From positions 496,001 to 560,000 of the forward strand of contig JASSKH010000040.1 of NCBI GenBank assembly GCA_031763025.1: 64,000 bases of DNA, written 5' to 3'. This document shows positions 13,158 through 26,100 of the stretch, in pieces. Position 1 is the first letter of the stretch; each line of letters opens with the position of its first letter. The position numbers and the translations under genes were made by a program. Source of the stretch: Macrocystis pyrifera. Taxonomy: Eukaryota > Sar > Phaeophyceae > Laminariales > Laminariaceae. A model generated the notes under the pieces. It was not told the origin of the DNA and made no database searches. It saw nothing but the letters and a program-made list of their open reading frames with translations.

Positions 13158-16100
13158 CGTACTCATTTGTTGCTTGCCTCAGTCGTTTGACCATTGGCGG
13201 GGGAGGGGCGTTTGCATTGGTTCTGAATAGGGTGTCTGGCGATTGACCATGTATCGAGCACCGAGGAATTTTGTGAGGTTGCAAGACGCGCTGCTTCGAG
13301 GGCGTGCGTGCGTGAAGACTTGTTTGTGATGGTCGTTGTGTTTTGATCGTTGTGCCGAGCGCCGAGCGGGATGCTACGGTTGGTTAAGTATTGACCAATG
13401 GTCCCGGTTGTGTGGTGTTCATAAAAAAACATGCAAGGTGTGACGGAGAAACGGGCTACTGCCTGATTGGTCAGCAAAGTTGCCTTTCGATTTTATGTTC
13501 GATCGATCAGGACAGGAGAAACGGGCTACTGCCTGATTGGTCAGCAGAGTTGCCTTTCAATTTATGTTCGATCAAGACAGGCCTTGTTGCCCTCTGAGGA
13601 TCTTGCCTGCTACCTGCCAGGTACCCGGTACGTACTGCTGTAATCTTCTTCAACCACGTCTAGAACTACTGCTGTGACCATAAACTCGCTTTGGGCTGGT
13701 CAGTGATACTCGCCCGATCAAATGCGCAGCAGTGGCTACCCTATATGTACTCGTACGCAAGTCTTCGTTTTTTTTTTTATGATACACAAGGTACAGCTAC
13801 GTATCAAGGGCTTTGTCAAGCCACGTACGAGTAGAGCTGATACATACGTGTATACGAGGAACGAATGCTACCAGCTGCTACTGCTGCTGCTGTTTTTTTT
13901 TTTTTTTTTTTTTTTTTTTTGAGCTTGCGACACTCCCCAGGTTTCACGTCAACCATACCCCGAAGGAGAACCTGGTATGAATACGTATATATAGCGGCAC
14001 ACCAGTGATGTTCATCACCTCCGGCCATTCGCCCTGCGTCTTGCGGTTCACGACGCCGCCGTCGGGTGGCTTCTGCGAGTCACCAGCAGCGGTGTACACC
14101 GACTCCGTCGTGGGGTTGACGTACTCGCTCGGAGAGTCCGACTGTCGATGAACAAAAAAAAAAAAAAAAAAAAAAGAGAGAGAAAGGGAGAAACAAACAA
14201 AACCAAGAACAGACAGAGCAGAACAGACGCACCCGCACAAAGTCCGTGAGGAAACGCGCGGAAAATTATTCAACCATCGTGTACACCAGGTATGTATGCA
14301 TACGTAAGTACTGTCACGGGGGACCATAGTAAATAGGACCAAATATTGTTCGTAAAAATGGGTAAATACATAGGTTTTTGTGCGTACCATAGGTCCTATT
14401 TACTACGGCCCCCCGTAATATTAACATCTTCATATTGTCGTTCAAAGCACATTATTGATAGGATTTATCTACCTTGAACATGAACAACAAACATCAAGGC
14501 AAAGAGATGAGAGGATTTCGTCGAAACTCTTGCCTCTGGTATACTATTAATAGTACGTTTCAAAGCTGTGTGTGATACCACCATACGACAACATACCAGG
14601 GATAAAATACCAGGCACAATAAAAAAACAAATCGAGCAAGCGAACATCCACCCGGAAAATTATGTATAATGCCATGTAATAGCCGAGTAGAGTATATACG
14701 TCAGTTAATACAACATGCTCTGCCGCAGCTCAACAAGCCTCTTGACAACAAGATAAACTCGATCGCGGTCATTAACCCTGCACGAGGACATGTACCGGTT
14801 GCCGTCTGCACTGCAGTAGGTGAAGAGGACGAGACCGATGCATCAACGCGGCTTGCCAGGTTTTGGGTATCGACGGACGGATCGGAGGGCACCAACTCAC
14901 TCACAGCTCGCGTCTTCGGCACTATACGTGTATCAACAGAAGATTTTATGAAATAATAAATATTAAATACGTCAGAGCTTGTGAGTTCGATTGATTGAAA
15001 AGTTGATACTCGACATCGAAAGCTGCGTATCATATCTGCTGCACCACTCTGTCCCAAAATGTAAGTACTATTTTCGGGGGACCTTTATAGTAAATAGGAC
15101 CTACGGTACAGACAAAAACCTATATATTTACCTATTTTTACTCACAATATTTGGTCCTATTTACTATGGTCTCCCGTACTACTTGTACCGCCTGTATGGA
15201 AAAAAATACCAGGCAAAAAACATGCCAGGTACCAGGCAAGAATAGGGAGCCACACTTGCCCCCATGTCGGGATTGAAAACAAACTACGTGGCGGGCTGGG
15301 ATAATCGTCAGAAACTAAATTATTTTGTTTGATTTTCTCAGTTTTGTTCTATTTGTTTGTAGCATACACCCCCTGTCTGGGACTCATGAAAAACAGTGGG
15401 GGGCGTCGTTTTGTTTTTTTTCGTGCTCCCTTGCCCAAACGGTCCCCGCCTATTTCGGGACAAGGTGTCAGGTACCTGGTATAAAATAGTTGGTCACGCG
15501 AATACACAAGCGAACAAAAAAAACACAAACAAAACGGCAAGACAAAGGGGTCGTTACAAAGTGAGAGCAGCAACAAGTGACTAATCAGACAACGCGAAGC
15601 AACTCCTCCACACGCCCTCTTCATCCCCCCCCCCCTCCCCTCACCTCATTCCCTCTACCAACAACACCAGAAACACGCCACAAACCATTCCACACATGAA
15701 CATACACCATACCCTATCTCACCACACCCGTCCAAAAAACGCCAACTCAGCCCCGAATCCCGACCCAAACCAACCCTCGCCCCGCCCAACCCAACCTAAA
15801 CCTCAACCTCCCATAAAAACTCACGCTGATGCCGGTGGCCGCGTCATTGTACCCGCCCCCCTCCTCCCCGTACCCGCCCCCGTTCTTCTCAAACTGCTTC
15901 GCGTTCAGATCGCCCCCCATCGCCTCCACGTCTTCCTTCCCATCCTTGCTCCTCCCGAACATCACCACGGAGTTTCCCCCCGACCCCGTGGGGCTCGGGG
16001 GGCCCGAGTGGCCAGGTCGGAAGTGGTAGATGCACGCAGCCATGGGCACGACGCAGCAGCACAACGCCAGTCCGAAGACGAGATAAGCCCACCACGACCA

Positions 16101-16948
16101 CCATTGATCCGGTCCGGCAACGGAGTGGAAGTCGTCCCCTAGCCCCCCCGAGGTGGAGGTGGCTTGTGGCTGCTCGACATCGTACAGGACGAGGTAGCCG
16201 AGGGATTTGAAGGAGAGAGCAGAGGCGGGCACTACTTGCGATGGGGTGCTGAGAGATGTCGCCATATCACGCGGGAAGTCGCCGTCGCGGACTTTTTCCA
16301 TCTGAGGTTGGAGGCGGTGGGAAAGAGAGAGAGAGAGAGAGCATGTCACTACTACTGCAGATTGGGAACGGTTTCACCTGTGGGACGAGTAACGATCTGC
16401 AGATCATCTACTGAAGATCCTAGCCTGCGGTTACGATGTGTTAATCTTGCGCAGGATCTGTCTTGCAGATCTCAAATCTCGGAAACAATCTCGGGAACGG
16501 AAACGAGTGCTACGAGTAGATCTCGCCGATCAGGACTCTTCCCTTCCCAGGGTGGTCTACTGCTGCAGATCAACAAGTGGGAATGCTCTGTGGATGATCT
16601 CGCCGAGGTGCGAAACCGTTGGCTCGTTACGGCCTGTACATCATTGCTACCTGCTTCCAGCTGTAGAGAGCTACTTTGTAACTGTTAACGATACAGGATA
16701 AAACACCGCAATAGGGCGGCCAATGGTTTTGAACAACTCCTGTACGTACCATTTACCATTTACCAGATATACGTACTGCAAAACTACTGGATCCTACTAT
16801 TGCGGGGGACCATAGCAAATCAGGACCCGTCACACACACAAAAACCTAGATATTCCGGTATTTTTACAAAGCATATTCGGCCCTATTGATCAATACTACC
16901 CACATTCCTACTATTGATACTCAGATACCAGGTATACTACTATTAATA

Positions 16949-17010
<62 letters not shown>

Positions 17011-17029
17011 TTAATACTACTACTATTAA

Positions 17030-17122
<93 letters not shown>

Positions 17123-17130
17123 CACTACTG

Positions 17131-17165
<35 letters not shown>

Positions 17166-20100
17166 GCTACTACTACTACTACTACTACTAATACCATTAT
17201 AATACTACCACCACTACCGCGACATCCACCACCACTATTTGAACGTGAACACAAAAACAAAAAAACATCCTAAACCCTCAATGCATGCATGCACACACAC
17301 ACACGCACGCACGTACGAACGAACGCGCTAACTGAGGGCTTCGAGCCGCATCGCCGGTCCGGAACAAACCTGTGCAGAGCTGATCTCCGCCGAGCTTTCA
17401 CTCTCGCTAGCCTCGTTCAAGATCTGGACGCTCCACTGCTCCTCCAAGACATCGCAAAACTCGACGGACTCATCCAATACGACAGTCAGGTCACCTTTAT
17501 CGACCTGCGGGAGTCGAAAGGCGGAACGCCGAGATAAGCAAGAGGCGACAGACAGCTCTATCAACATCAATTTTTGCGGTCAACAGCAGTGTACTTACAC
17601 CGTAAACCTCATGAACTATCCGAACTGTGCCTATTAATCGGCTTGGGCTCCGAAGCGGACCACTGCCAAGATACGATTCGGCAGAGGACAGGAAGCTCGT
17701 TGCGTATCGGCTGTACACCGGTAAGCGGCTGGCAGGAACTACGGCCCATACGGTCTCTGTTGCTGGTCCACGTTCAAGAAAGACGGCAGGCAACAGCGAC
17801 ATCCTCATTTTGTTTCTACACTATTTTTTTTGCCGCGAACTCGTATCACGGGGGACCATAGTAAATAGGACCAAATATTGTCAGAAAAAATAGGCAAATA
17901 TATAGGTTTTTATGTACATTATAGGTCCTATCAACTGTGGACCCCCGTAATAGTGTTTGTGTTCTTTTTAGCGCCCCGGAGAGCGAGAGGAAACCCCTGT
18001 ACACACTTATTTCTCCAAGTTTTCGTGCACCGGTTCGGACCCAATTCATTTCGTAGTGTTTTTATTTGCGCGCTGAATGAACCGAGGCCAGTCAGTTTTG
18101 TTTTTTTCGTTCTTTTAATCTCGTCGTTTCACTCACTCACGTCCAACTATGCCCACCTCCCGTCAGATTTCGGATGAATTTAGACGAAGGAAGCAAACGG
18201 CAAGGCAGGCCAGGCCGGCAGGCATACCTGGTACTATTTATGCAAGTGCGGTAAAAAAAATACGCAGAAAAAAAGAACAGGCACACTGCTGTAAGCGCAG
18301 GCGCTGTGGGCTAAGCACACAACAGCAAATGAAATAGAAAAAAAAAAGCCTTCCGTTACTGTAAGCACAGGCGTGGCGTGTATATATACATATATCTACC
18401 GTATATATACTGCAAGTATAATAGTATCCACACCGTGTAACACCCAGGGTGATCAGGTATCACACCCCCTCTGATGTATGTAATACCCAGGGTGATAAGA
18501 TAACACACCCCCTCTGACGAATTTCGAAGCTATCTCGACAACGGGGATGACGCAAATGCCGAGCGATGCGTCCACCGGCGTATAAAAAAAACCCTCGTCG
18601 AGGCATTCCAATATTTGTTAGCCGCCGTTTTCGTCGTGTGTATGTGTGTGTGTGTGTCCCCAGCGGTGTCGAGAAATTCCGCTCGAAAATTCGTCCCAGA
18701 TGGGTGCTATCTGATCACCCGCGTTAAACACCACTCTCGGCACACGTACAAGGACCGTACGATTTTCATGTTATTACGGGGGACCATAGTGATCAGGACC
18801 CAAAATGTAAACATACCGAAAAACCTTTATATTTCAGTATTCTTAGGCCACTTCTTATGCAGTCGGATTTGGAGTCAGTTGAAAAAGTCCCTTTCAGCAC
18901 AGATCATGATCTATCTACAGCAGATCATCTACTGTAGATCAGATAGATCATCTAGATCCTAACCTGCCGATATAAGATGCTAAGCAGAGTCTGTATGGTA
19001 CAGCAGACCAAACCCAGGAGGGCACGTCCCATATCCTGCAGGACATGCGGCTGCCCCCCGGCAGCATGGGCTAGCTAGCTACCTGTAGATCAGACAGATC
19101 ACACAGGTCGGGAATAGATTATACATCTGCCCTGAAATATCAAATATCTACAGATCATCAAATACGATTCGAAGATCAGTCCGAGGCGTGGACTCTTCAT
19201 CAACATCACGCAGCAGTGCCTACGTACTGCGATTGTGCTGTTGGATACTATAAATAATCAGGAGATCGAGATTTTGACCCCTCCATTGACTCGCTCTCAT
19301 ATTCATAGATCGCCTGAAAAGGCCGGTGTTGGCGAGATTTTAAACCCGTTTAGTGTATGCAGTGCCCAGACACACTTGTTTTTTTAACCCTTTAAGGACT
19401 GCAGTCCAGTCCCGTCACGGGGACAGACCACTCAGAACTTGGGTGAATTGTCCTCAAACCGGGAATGCAGTACCATAGGGGTTGAGTCTAATGCTGAGTA
19501 AGTTGTGCCCAAAACGGGAGCGCACTCATAGACAAAGGTGTCAGGAGACGTGTCAAGCAAGGCAAAACGTGCGCTGTCAACGGTGTAGGGCCGAGTCTGG
19601 GCCGAGTGTTCCAGACTGAAACCTACTATATTTTTGGTGTCAAGCAAGTCACGGCATGTCGAGGCAATTTTGCCGTCTGTCAAGGGGTGAAAATGCTGCC
19701 TCCTGACATCTTCGGTCCTACCTGGTACAGTACAGGGGATACCAACGGCGCCTCATAGGCTCATGAGTACAACGTCGAACTCCGAAGCTCCTGTTCAAGT
19801 CTTGCCAGGTACACCATTAATAGTCGTCCCTCTATAGTGCCTATTGAGTAGTGTGCCGGCTGCCTGCTGTATACAGAAGCAGTGCCTGTGATATTCGCTT
19901 GGCACCGATGGGATTAGAAATAACCATTGTGCCAGCGTGCCCTTGTAGATAGGGCCGGTTGCTGCATATAGTGCCGGCATTGTTTACACACCGGCACTTG
20001 GGGGACCAATACTGCTTCATCGGCATAATGGGATATATGATGGGGGATCGCCGTTTAATACTGCTGCGGTCATGGAAAGCCGATGCGCCCAAGCGTGTGG

Positions 20101-23100
20101 CGTTTGATTCGACTGAGTGAGCGAGTGGTTATTAAATCAATGAGCGAACACAAAACACGGATTGCTACAGCAGAAATACCAGAAAGAGACAAGAAAGAAA
20201 GCAAAAAAAAAAGAAAAAGTGCCGGGGCGGGGAGAGAAGGTAGGTAGAGCGCCGCAGCGCGACGCTGCGAAAGGGGGGCGATCACAAGGCGAAAACGTGA
20301 AAACCAGTAAAAATATGTACCAGATGCACAGCAGTAGTATTGAATGTTGTAAATGTACCTCCCCTTTACTAAGGGCAGATCTGAACCGCCGGGCGTTTCG
20401 GGGGATAAATTCTTGGAAACGGAGTTCCATCCTTTTTGCAGTGTAGACTGCTGTTCATGAATGATACCTGCGATACTATGGACCTGGTGTGTTGTTCTTT
20501 GTTGATTTCTACCCGTCGACATGGTAGGCATACCTGGCAAAGGCACGTACGAGGTTGTACACCTGGTACATAACGTGACCTGAAAGAAGAAAGGACACAA
20601 TCCTCGAGAGTGCCAAAGAACGAGTGAGTTACTATTATCAAAACAACAACGGATGGCGACACAGAGCTTCGGCGGCCCAGGAAATATTCCTCCCACTTTC
20701 GACTCTGTTGGTTTTGTACTTCAACCAGCGGTTCCATGATTTCAAGATCGACTGCTGTTGACCTGGTTAACGTTATGGCACATTCTTGAGAGCTCTTCGT
20801 ACAGCTACCTACAAGTAGGTCACCACCTGAATGACAAAACAATCCTGCTGCCAGAAGGAATCCTGGTCGAGAAATGTACCATCAATACTAATGCGAAGCA
20901 CGCGCTATCCAAGTATATATCACACCAAACGAGTCGGAGTAATTTTTTATTTTTCGATCTTGATACATAATAGCACGAGCGATGCAAGCATCACACCGAC
21001 CTAGAGCTTGAAAAATGATTCTACTATATTAATAGACCAAATTAGTTTTTCCTCGCAGCGTACGTAGGGTTATTGATTTGTGCAGATAACAAACAGTTTC
21101 AGTAGGTCGGAGTTACAGCAGTAGTGAGAGCTCTGGGCCCGACAACGGAAAGTGGGTGTGCTGGACGCCGACCGTTAAAAAGAGCGGATAAGCCTTCTAG
21201 GACTGAACTCCCGTTATCGGGACAAAGCAGTCAATTTTCAAGTAGTTCGTCCTCAAAACGGGACTGCGGTACAAAAAGCGTTACGGTGAACAACGCATAT
21301 ATATACATATACACAGCGTCAAACTTGCCGCAAAAAGCAGACATGCAGACAACACACTATCGACAGCGTCAGGAGGAACGGAGAGATACACAAAAATCGA
21401 AGGCAAACACGGAAAGAACGGCACCGGGTACGGAATAGAACCCCAATCTTGGGCATCACACCAGAGCACGAGTAACGCACGAGTAACACTTCGGCAAAGA
21501 TCGTAGGGTACGGTAAATGCCCCCGGTACAAGTGTGGGGTAACGCCATTTAAGGTGGTACCAAACTTAGCCAAGAGTCGGGTACCGGTATCGAGCTCGTA
21601 CATAACCTTACCGGCGTGCTCCGTGCGGCCGCACTACTACCCTACGGAACTCACCGGTAAGGTTCGGCAAGGCGTTTACCGAGCAAGACCTTAAGATCTT
21701 CCAGGGAATACTTTGTTGCGTACCCTTCCGACCACACCCGCGCAGAAGTATCACATACCAATAAAATACGATGTCATATCAGGCATCACGTACTGACTGG
21801 CTGACTGACTGCTGTACCGTACCTGTGGTCGTAAACATACACGGAATGTATGTCCCGCATGAGGCCATTCAAAACCCCAAGTACGGGCGATGAAAGTATC
21901 ACTACTGTAGTAATAGAATGGCGCACAGCTTATCCTGGAGATGAGTGACGACGACATCCTCGAATCTCACAGAAGACGTCATTTTTTTTCTTGAATAGAC
22001 AATACAGCCAGTAAAACTACATTACAAAATATCCAGAGCAGCCGAACGTCATGGGGCATTGGCCGCATAAGGGAGGGGGGCCACCACTCCTCCCCGCCCA
22101 CCGCTGTCAGTAGCCCAACAGATCATTAGCATCAACAACAGCACGAAGCGAAGAGAATGATGCTCGCATCTGGCCTCATACCGTTATCACATTACTGATC
22201 AATACCTCTACGAGAAGTATAGGCGCGCGCTGATGCCATGCCCCAAGGCCGCGTACATGTAGCTCCCAACTACCCTTGGTATACTCCAGTACTCCAGGCA
22301 GTTTTCAGGTTTCCTGATTTCTAGCAAGGCTTTCATGGGTTGACGACAGTGGCACGTCGTGCTGTTTCTGAGTAAAGAGGAGTCAAAAGCTTTCAGCGGA
22401 ATCTACCGGAGATGCCTACGCCGCTCCCACGGGAGACGGACGCTTCCCGCGAGCTCCCCTCGGCTGGAGGGGTTAAACTGGTGCTCTCAGCCCTCGCCTG
22501 GCGCCAGCCGTCCAACAACGACCACAGCAGGGTAGTGAGGGCAGTCAAGCCCAGTCAACTTGCAGCTTTAGTACGAGTACGGCGGTGTTTCCAGCAGGTT
22601 ATGTACATGCAACACAGTAACGAACGATGCATAAAAAATAACCTATAAATAATGAGAAAAGAAGGCTCTCACTTTTGGGGGGGACGCTAAAAAAAGTGGA
22701 CTAATGAATCGTGCTCAGCGGCGAGCGCTATGCCAGGACAAACAGCAATGTACCATGTATAAACACCACCAGGTTGAGGGTTAAATGATAACATCACCAA
22801 AAGGTCCCCATTTAACCTATCAATAAGGCATGCTTGCTCAGAGTGGGCGGGTGTTTCGTTGGCGGGTCCATGCAGCTTTTACCAATATGATGCGAATACG
22901 AAGTACTACTGAATGAATTGAGAGATGCATCGATATTATGCCCGCCAAGGGATATACATACTATCGCCGGACGGTGCCAGGACCAGTACGAGAACTCGTC
23001 GATTGTTCCGTGTTTACACCCCCACTCCACATATAATATGTGCGACTAGATACGCTACAACAAAAACCTGCTGCCGGGGACGCTCATTTGCGGGGGAAAT

Positions 23101-26100
23101 TATCCGTTGATACTGCTGTACCAGGCCAAGCAGGTACAGGTGCTGCTTGAAGCTTGAAGTCCACAACTGCTGCAGTACCAAAACAAAACGTAGAAACGAA
23201 CAAAAAAAAAAAATCGTCATACCCTAAAATATTACTAACTGTCGATCGCGTCAGTATGTGGTACCTGGTATGTGTCATGTGCACCTGGTTGTACCTTTGA
23301 TATATTAAAAACCAGGTAACCCGGTATTACGTAACCCCTCTGGCACCGCAGAGATTAAAAAAAAAAAACGGGGAAAACCCCAACGATCACGGCATCATTC
23401 ACTCCAAGCAAAGGATGCTGCTGCTACAACATGCGCGGAGAAACGTAGAGAGGTCAACTCTCTTCAAAGCAGTGTAGAGACTTCAACGAGACGTGCGGTA
23501 TTACCGAGCGTCTGCGAAGAGCGTGGAACAGCAGCAGAATAGAGTGGTGGTCTCTCTGTAGTGCGGATTGTCCGCATTGTGTAGTGCCCGTGAGATCGCT
23601 TGGCACTGATGGGTTCACCAGAGCGTGGTTAGTGTGCAGAGTAGTGCCCGTTGCCACTACAACTCAGTCAAGGTAACATTGGCTGGCCCAAAACCGGCAC
23701 TAGAGAAGGAACACTATAAATACTGATGGAGCGCAAATATCATCATGCTGCGCGCGCATCGCACATCTCCCCACGCTGTACTACGGGCACGTCTTCGACG
23801 TCAGAAACCCGATTGTTCGGTTAGATTGATGCTGTAATCTGCCGCTTGCGAAAAAAAAAACACCTCTCAAGCAAGTTTCAAGTCCCAAGGGACGATGCTG
23901 TTGTTTTCGAACTCGGATTGAAATTGTTTTAGGGCAACGTCGTAGCCTGGGCTATCGATTACATTACCGTATGATAACCGCTACCAGGTACACTAGGAAT
24001 CGTTATCATTTCATCGATCATGTGCATAGGTCTCAAAAGCTAACAAGCTAACCGCTCGTGTATGATAGCGGTATTAATTATCGGGAGGTTTCCATTCTAC
24101 ATGGAGGCGTTATTTTCCCCGGAGGAAAGCGGACAAAGAGGAATTATCTCGAGCCTTGTTAATTTTGGGTAATTACTGCTACCGGGAAATACGCATCTTG
24201 TCTGCTATTCTATCACGTATACCAGGCAGGTACGACGTATACGATACACTAGAAGAACGGAAAAGCCTCTGGTGCGGTTGGTTGTTGACGGAAAAAATGA
24301 AAGAGGCGCTGTTTCAGCGGGGAAGTGCAGGCTGCAATCCCCAGTGAAAAGGCATGAGACAACTGGAACCGACTACCCGGACGTTCGTAGGACAGGTCAA
24401 CGAATTACAACCGGAAATAAATCCTCAGTTATTATTAATATTAATAGTTTACGCTAGATATAATATCTACGTCGGCTGATGAGCCAGCCGCCGCCGTATA
24501 TCCGCCATGTATGCCAGAGGGAATAAAATTATGCTGTTCTAATCAGGTAGGGGTCTCGAAACTGCTGTAGGGTTTTTTTCCCAATAGTGATATTGTTTCC
24601 GGCTTCGGCTCACGGCGGTCACTACCCCGACCCCAACCCTAACCCTACCCAGAGGCCTACTTCGTAGGTGTGCCAGCTCGTCATTGAGCTTGGAAATGCT
24701 CCATTTGCTGCTCTGGCACATGCATGGGACCTTACCATACACATGGCGGATCTACGGTGGCACCTCACGAGCTGATCTTGTGACGTTACGCTTCTTTTTC
24801 GTAATTAACATAATGCGTAAACTTCGAGCACCACGAAATGCCAGCCCACGTATGCTAAACCAAGTTCGCACCAAAACGAGGTTCGATTTTACATTTTACA
24901 CCTTAATCTGGTACATAGGCCGGGAGACAATATGATACGTATACCGGTTCAAGGAGAGAGAGTACTCTTGTAAAACAAATCTGAATGCGGTCAGGGGGAC
25001 ACCGGACACGAGCCAGCTGCCGTTGTTATGACACCGCTGCAGCTGATCTGCTAATGCTCCTCTCAAGGTGTATTTCTTCAGAATCACGAAATCGACCCCT
25101 ACCACCATTCATGTACGAGTACCAACTACCATGTACCAGGTATTACGTACCTACGTACCACAATATGGTGTCGTATATCGTACATCTAACCAAAAACCAA
25201 CATCCGGAGTGCATCGGTCCGGTCGGATCTACTGCTGTACGTACCACTATGATGGTACATCGGTCAATACCACTACAATACTGCTACTCTGTGCTGTACG
25301 TAGAACAACAAAAGAGAGCATTGCTGCTGGCTCGGACCACATTACTTGTAATACACCACTTCGACTAAATACACCGCTGCCGTTGGGGGATGATAGGGCA
25401 GATCAAGTCAAATAAATACCTGCGGTAGAGATTTGAGATTACTTCAATGGCAAAGAAAGCCCCGAGGCCAAAAAGAGAAAATAGTTTGTACCAGGTACCA
25501 GAGGGTACGACACGGGTACACGAGTAGACAGCAGCAGTTGATATCAATAGACGGCGTACACGGGTGCGAAGGCGAGAAGCACGCACTCGAGAAACAGAAA
25601 CGAAAATTTGAAGATTTCAAGATTCCGAGATTTCCTCGATGCATGGACTCTCACACTGGCTTGCGCTCTGAGAACCTGCCACGTAGGTTTTATGTACGAG
25701 AACCACTACTACGAGAACTACCGAGGCGATCAGGATACCAGCATACCAGTCCACTAAATGACGACACCATTGATGACAAAGGGCCCTGGCGGGCAGTAAA
25801 CAAGCAAGAGGCAACGCGTCCCAATTCGTGTCTAAAATTAGGATAAAATTCAATCTCACGAAAACAATTAGTGATCTGCTGTGTGATAATCGACCCAGCC
25901 AGAGCTTTGCAGACTCTTCTACCCAATAAAAAAATGGCGATGATTTTGTGGGTATACAACAGGGCAGTCGTCTTTCCACGAATCTGATCTAAAATTGCAC
26001 CAGTACGGTACAGGGACCCAGACGAGATAACAAGTCGGAACTGATTCCTTTTTTCCTCCAGGCCTACAGCGATAAAAAGTTGCGTGGCTACAAACTGCTG

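Noticed and set aside
16943-17260. Poly-Val frame
   Set aside because: It is a translation of the second (CTA)n array, with no normal protein sequence.
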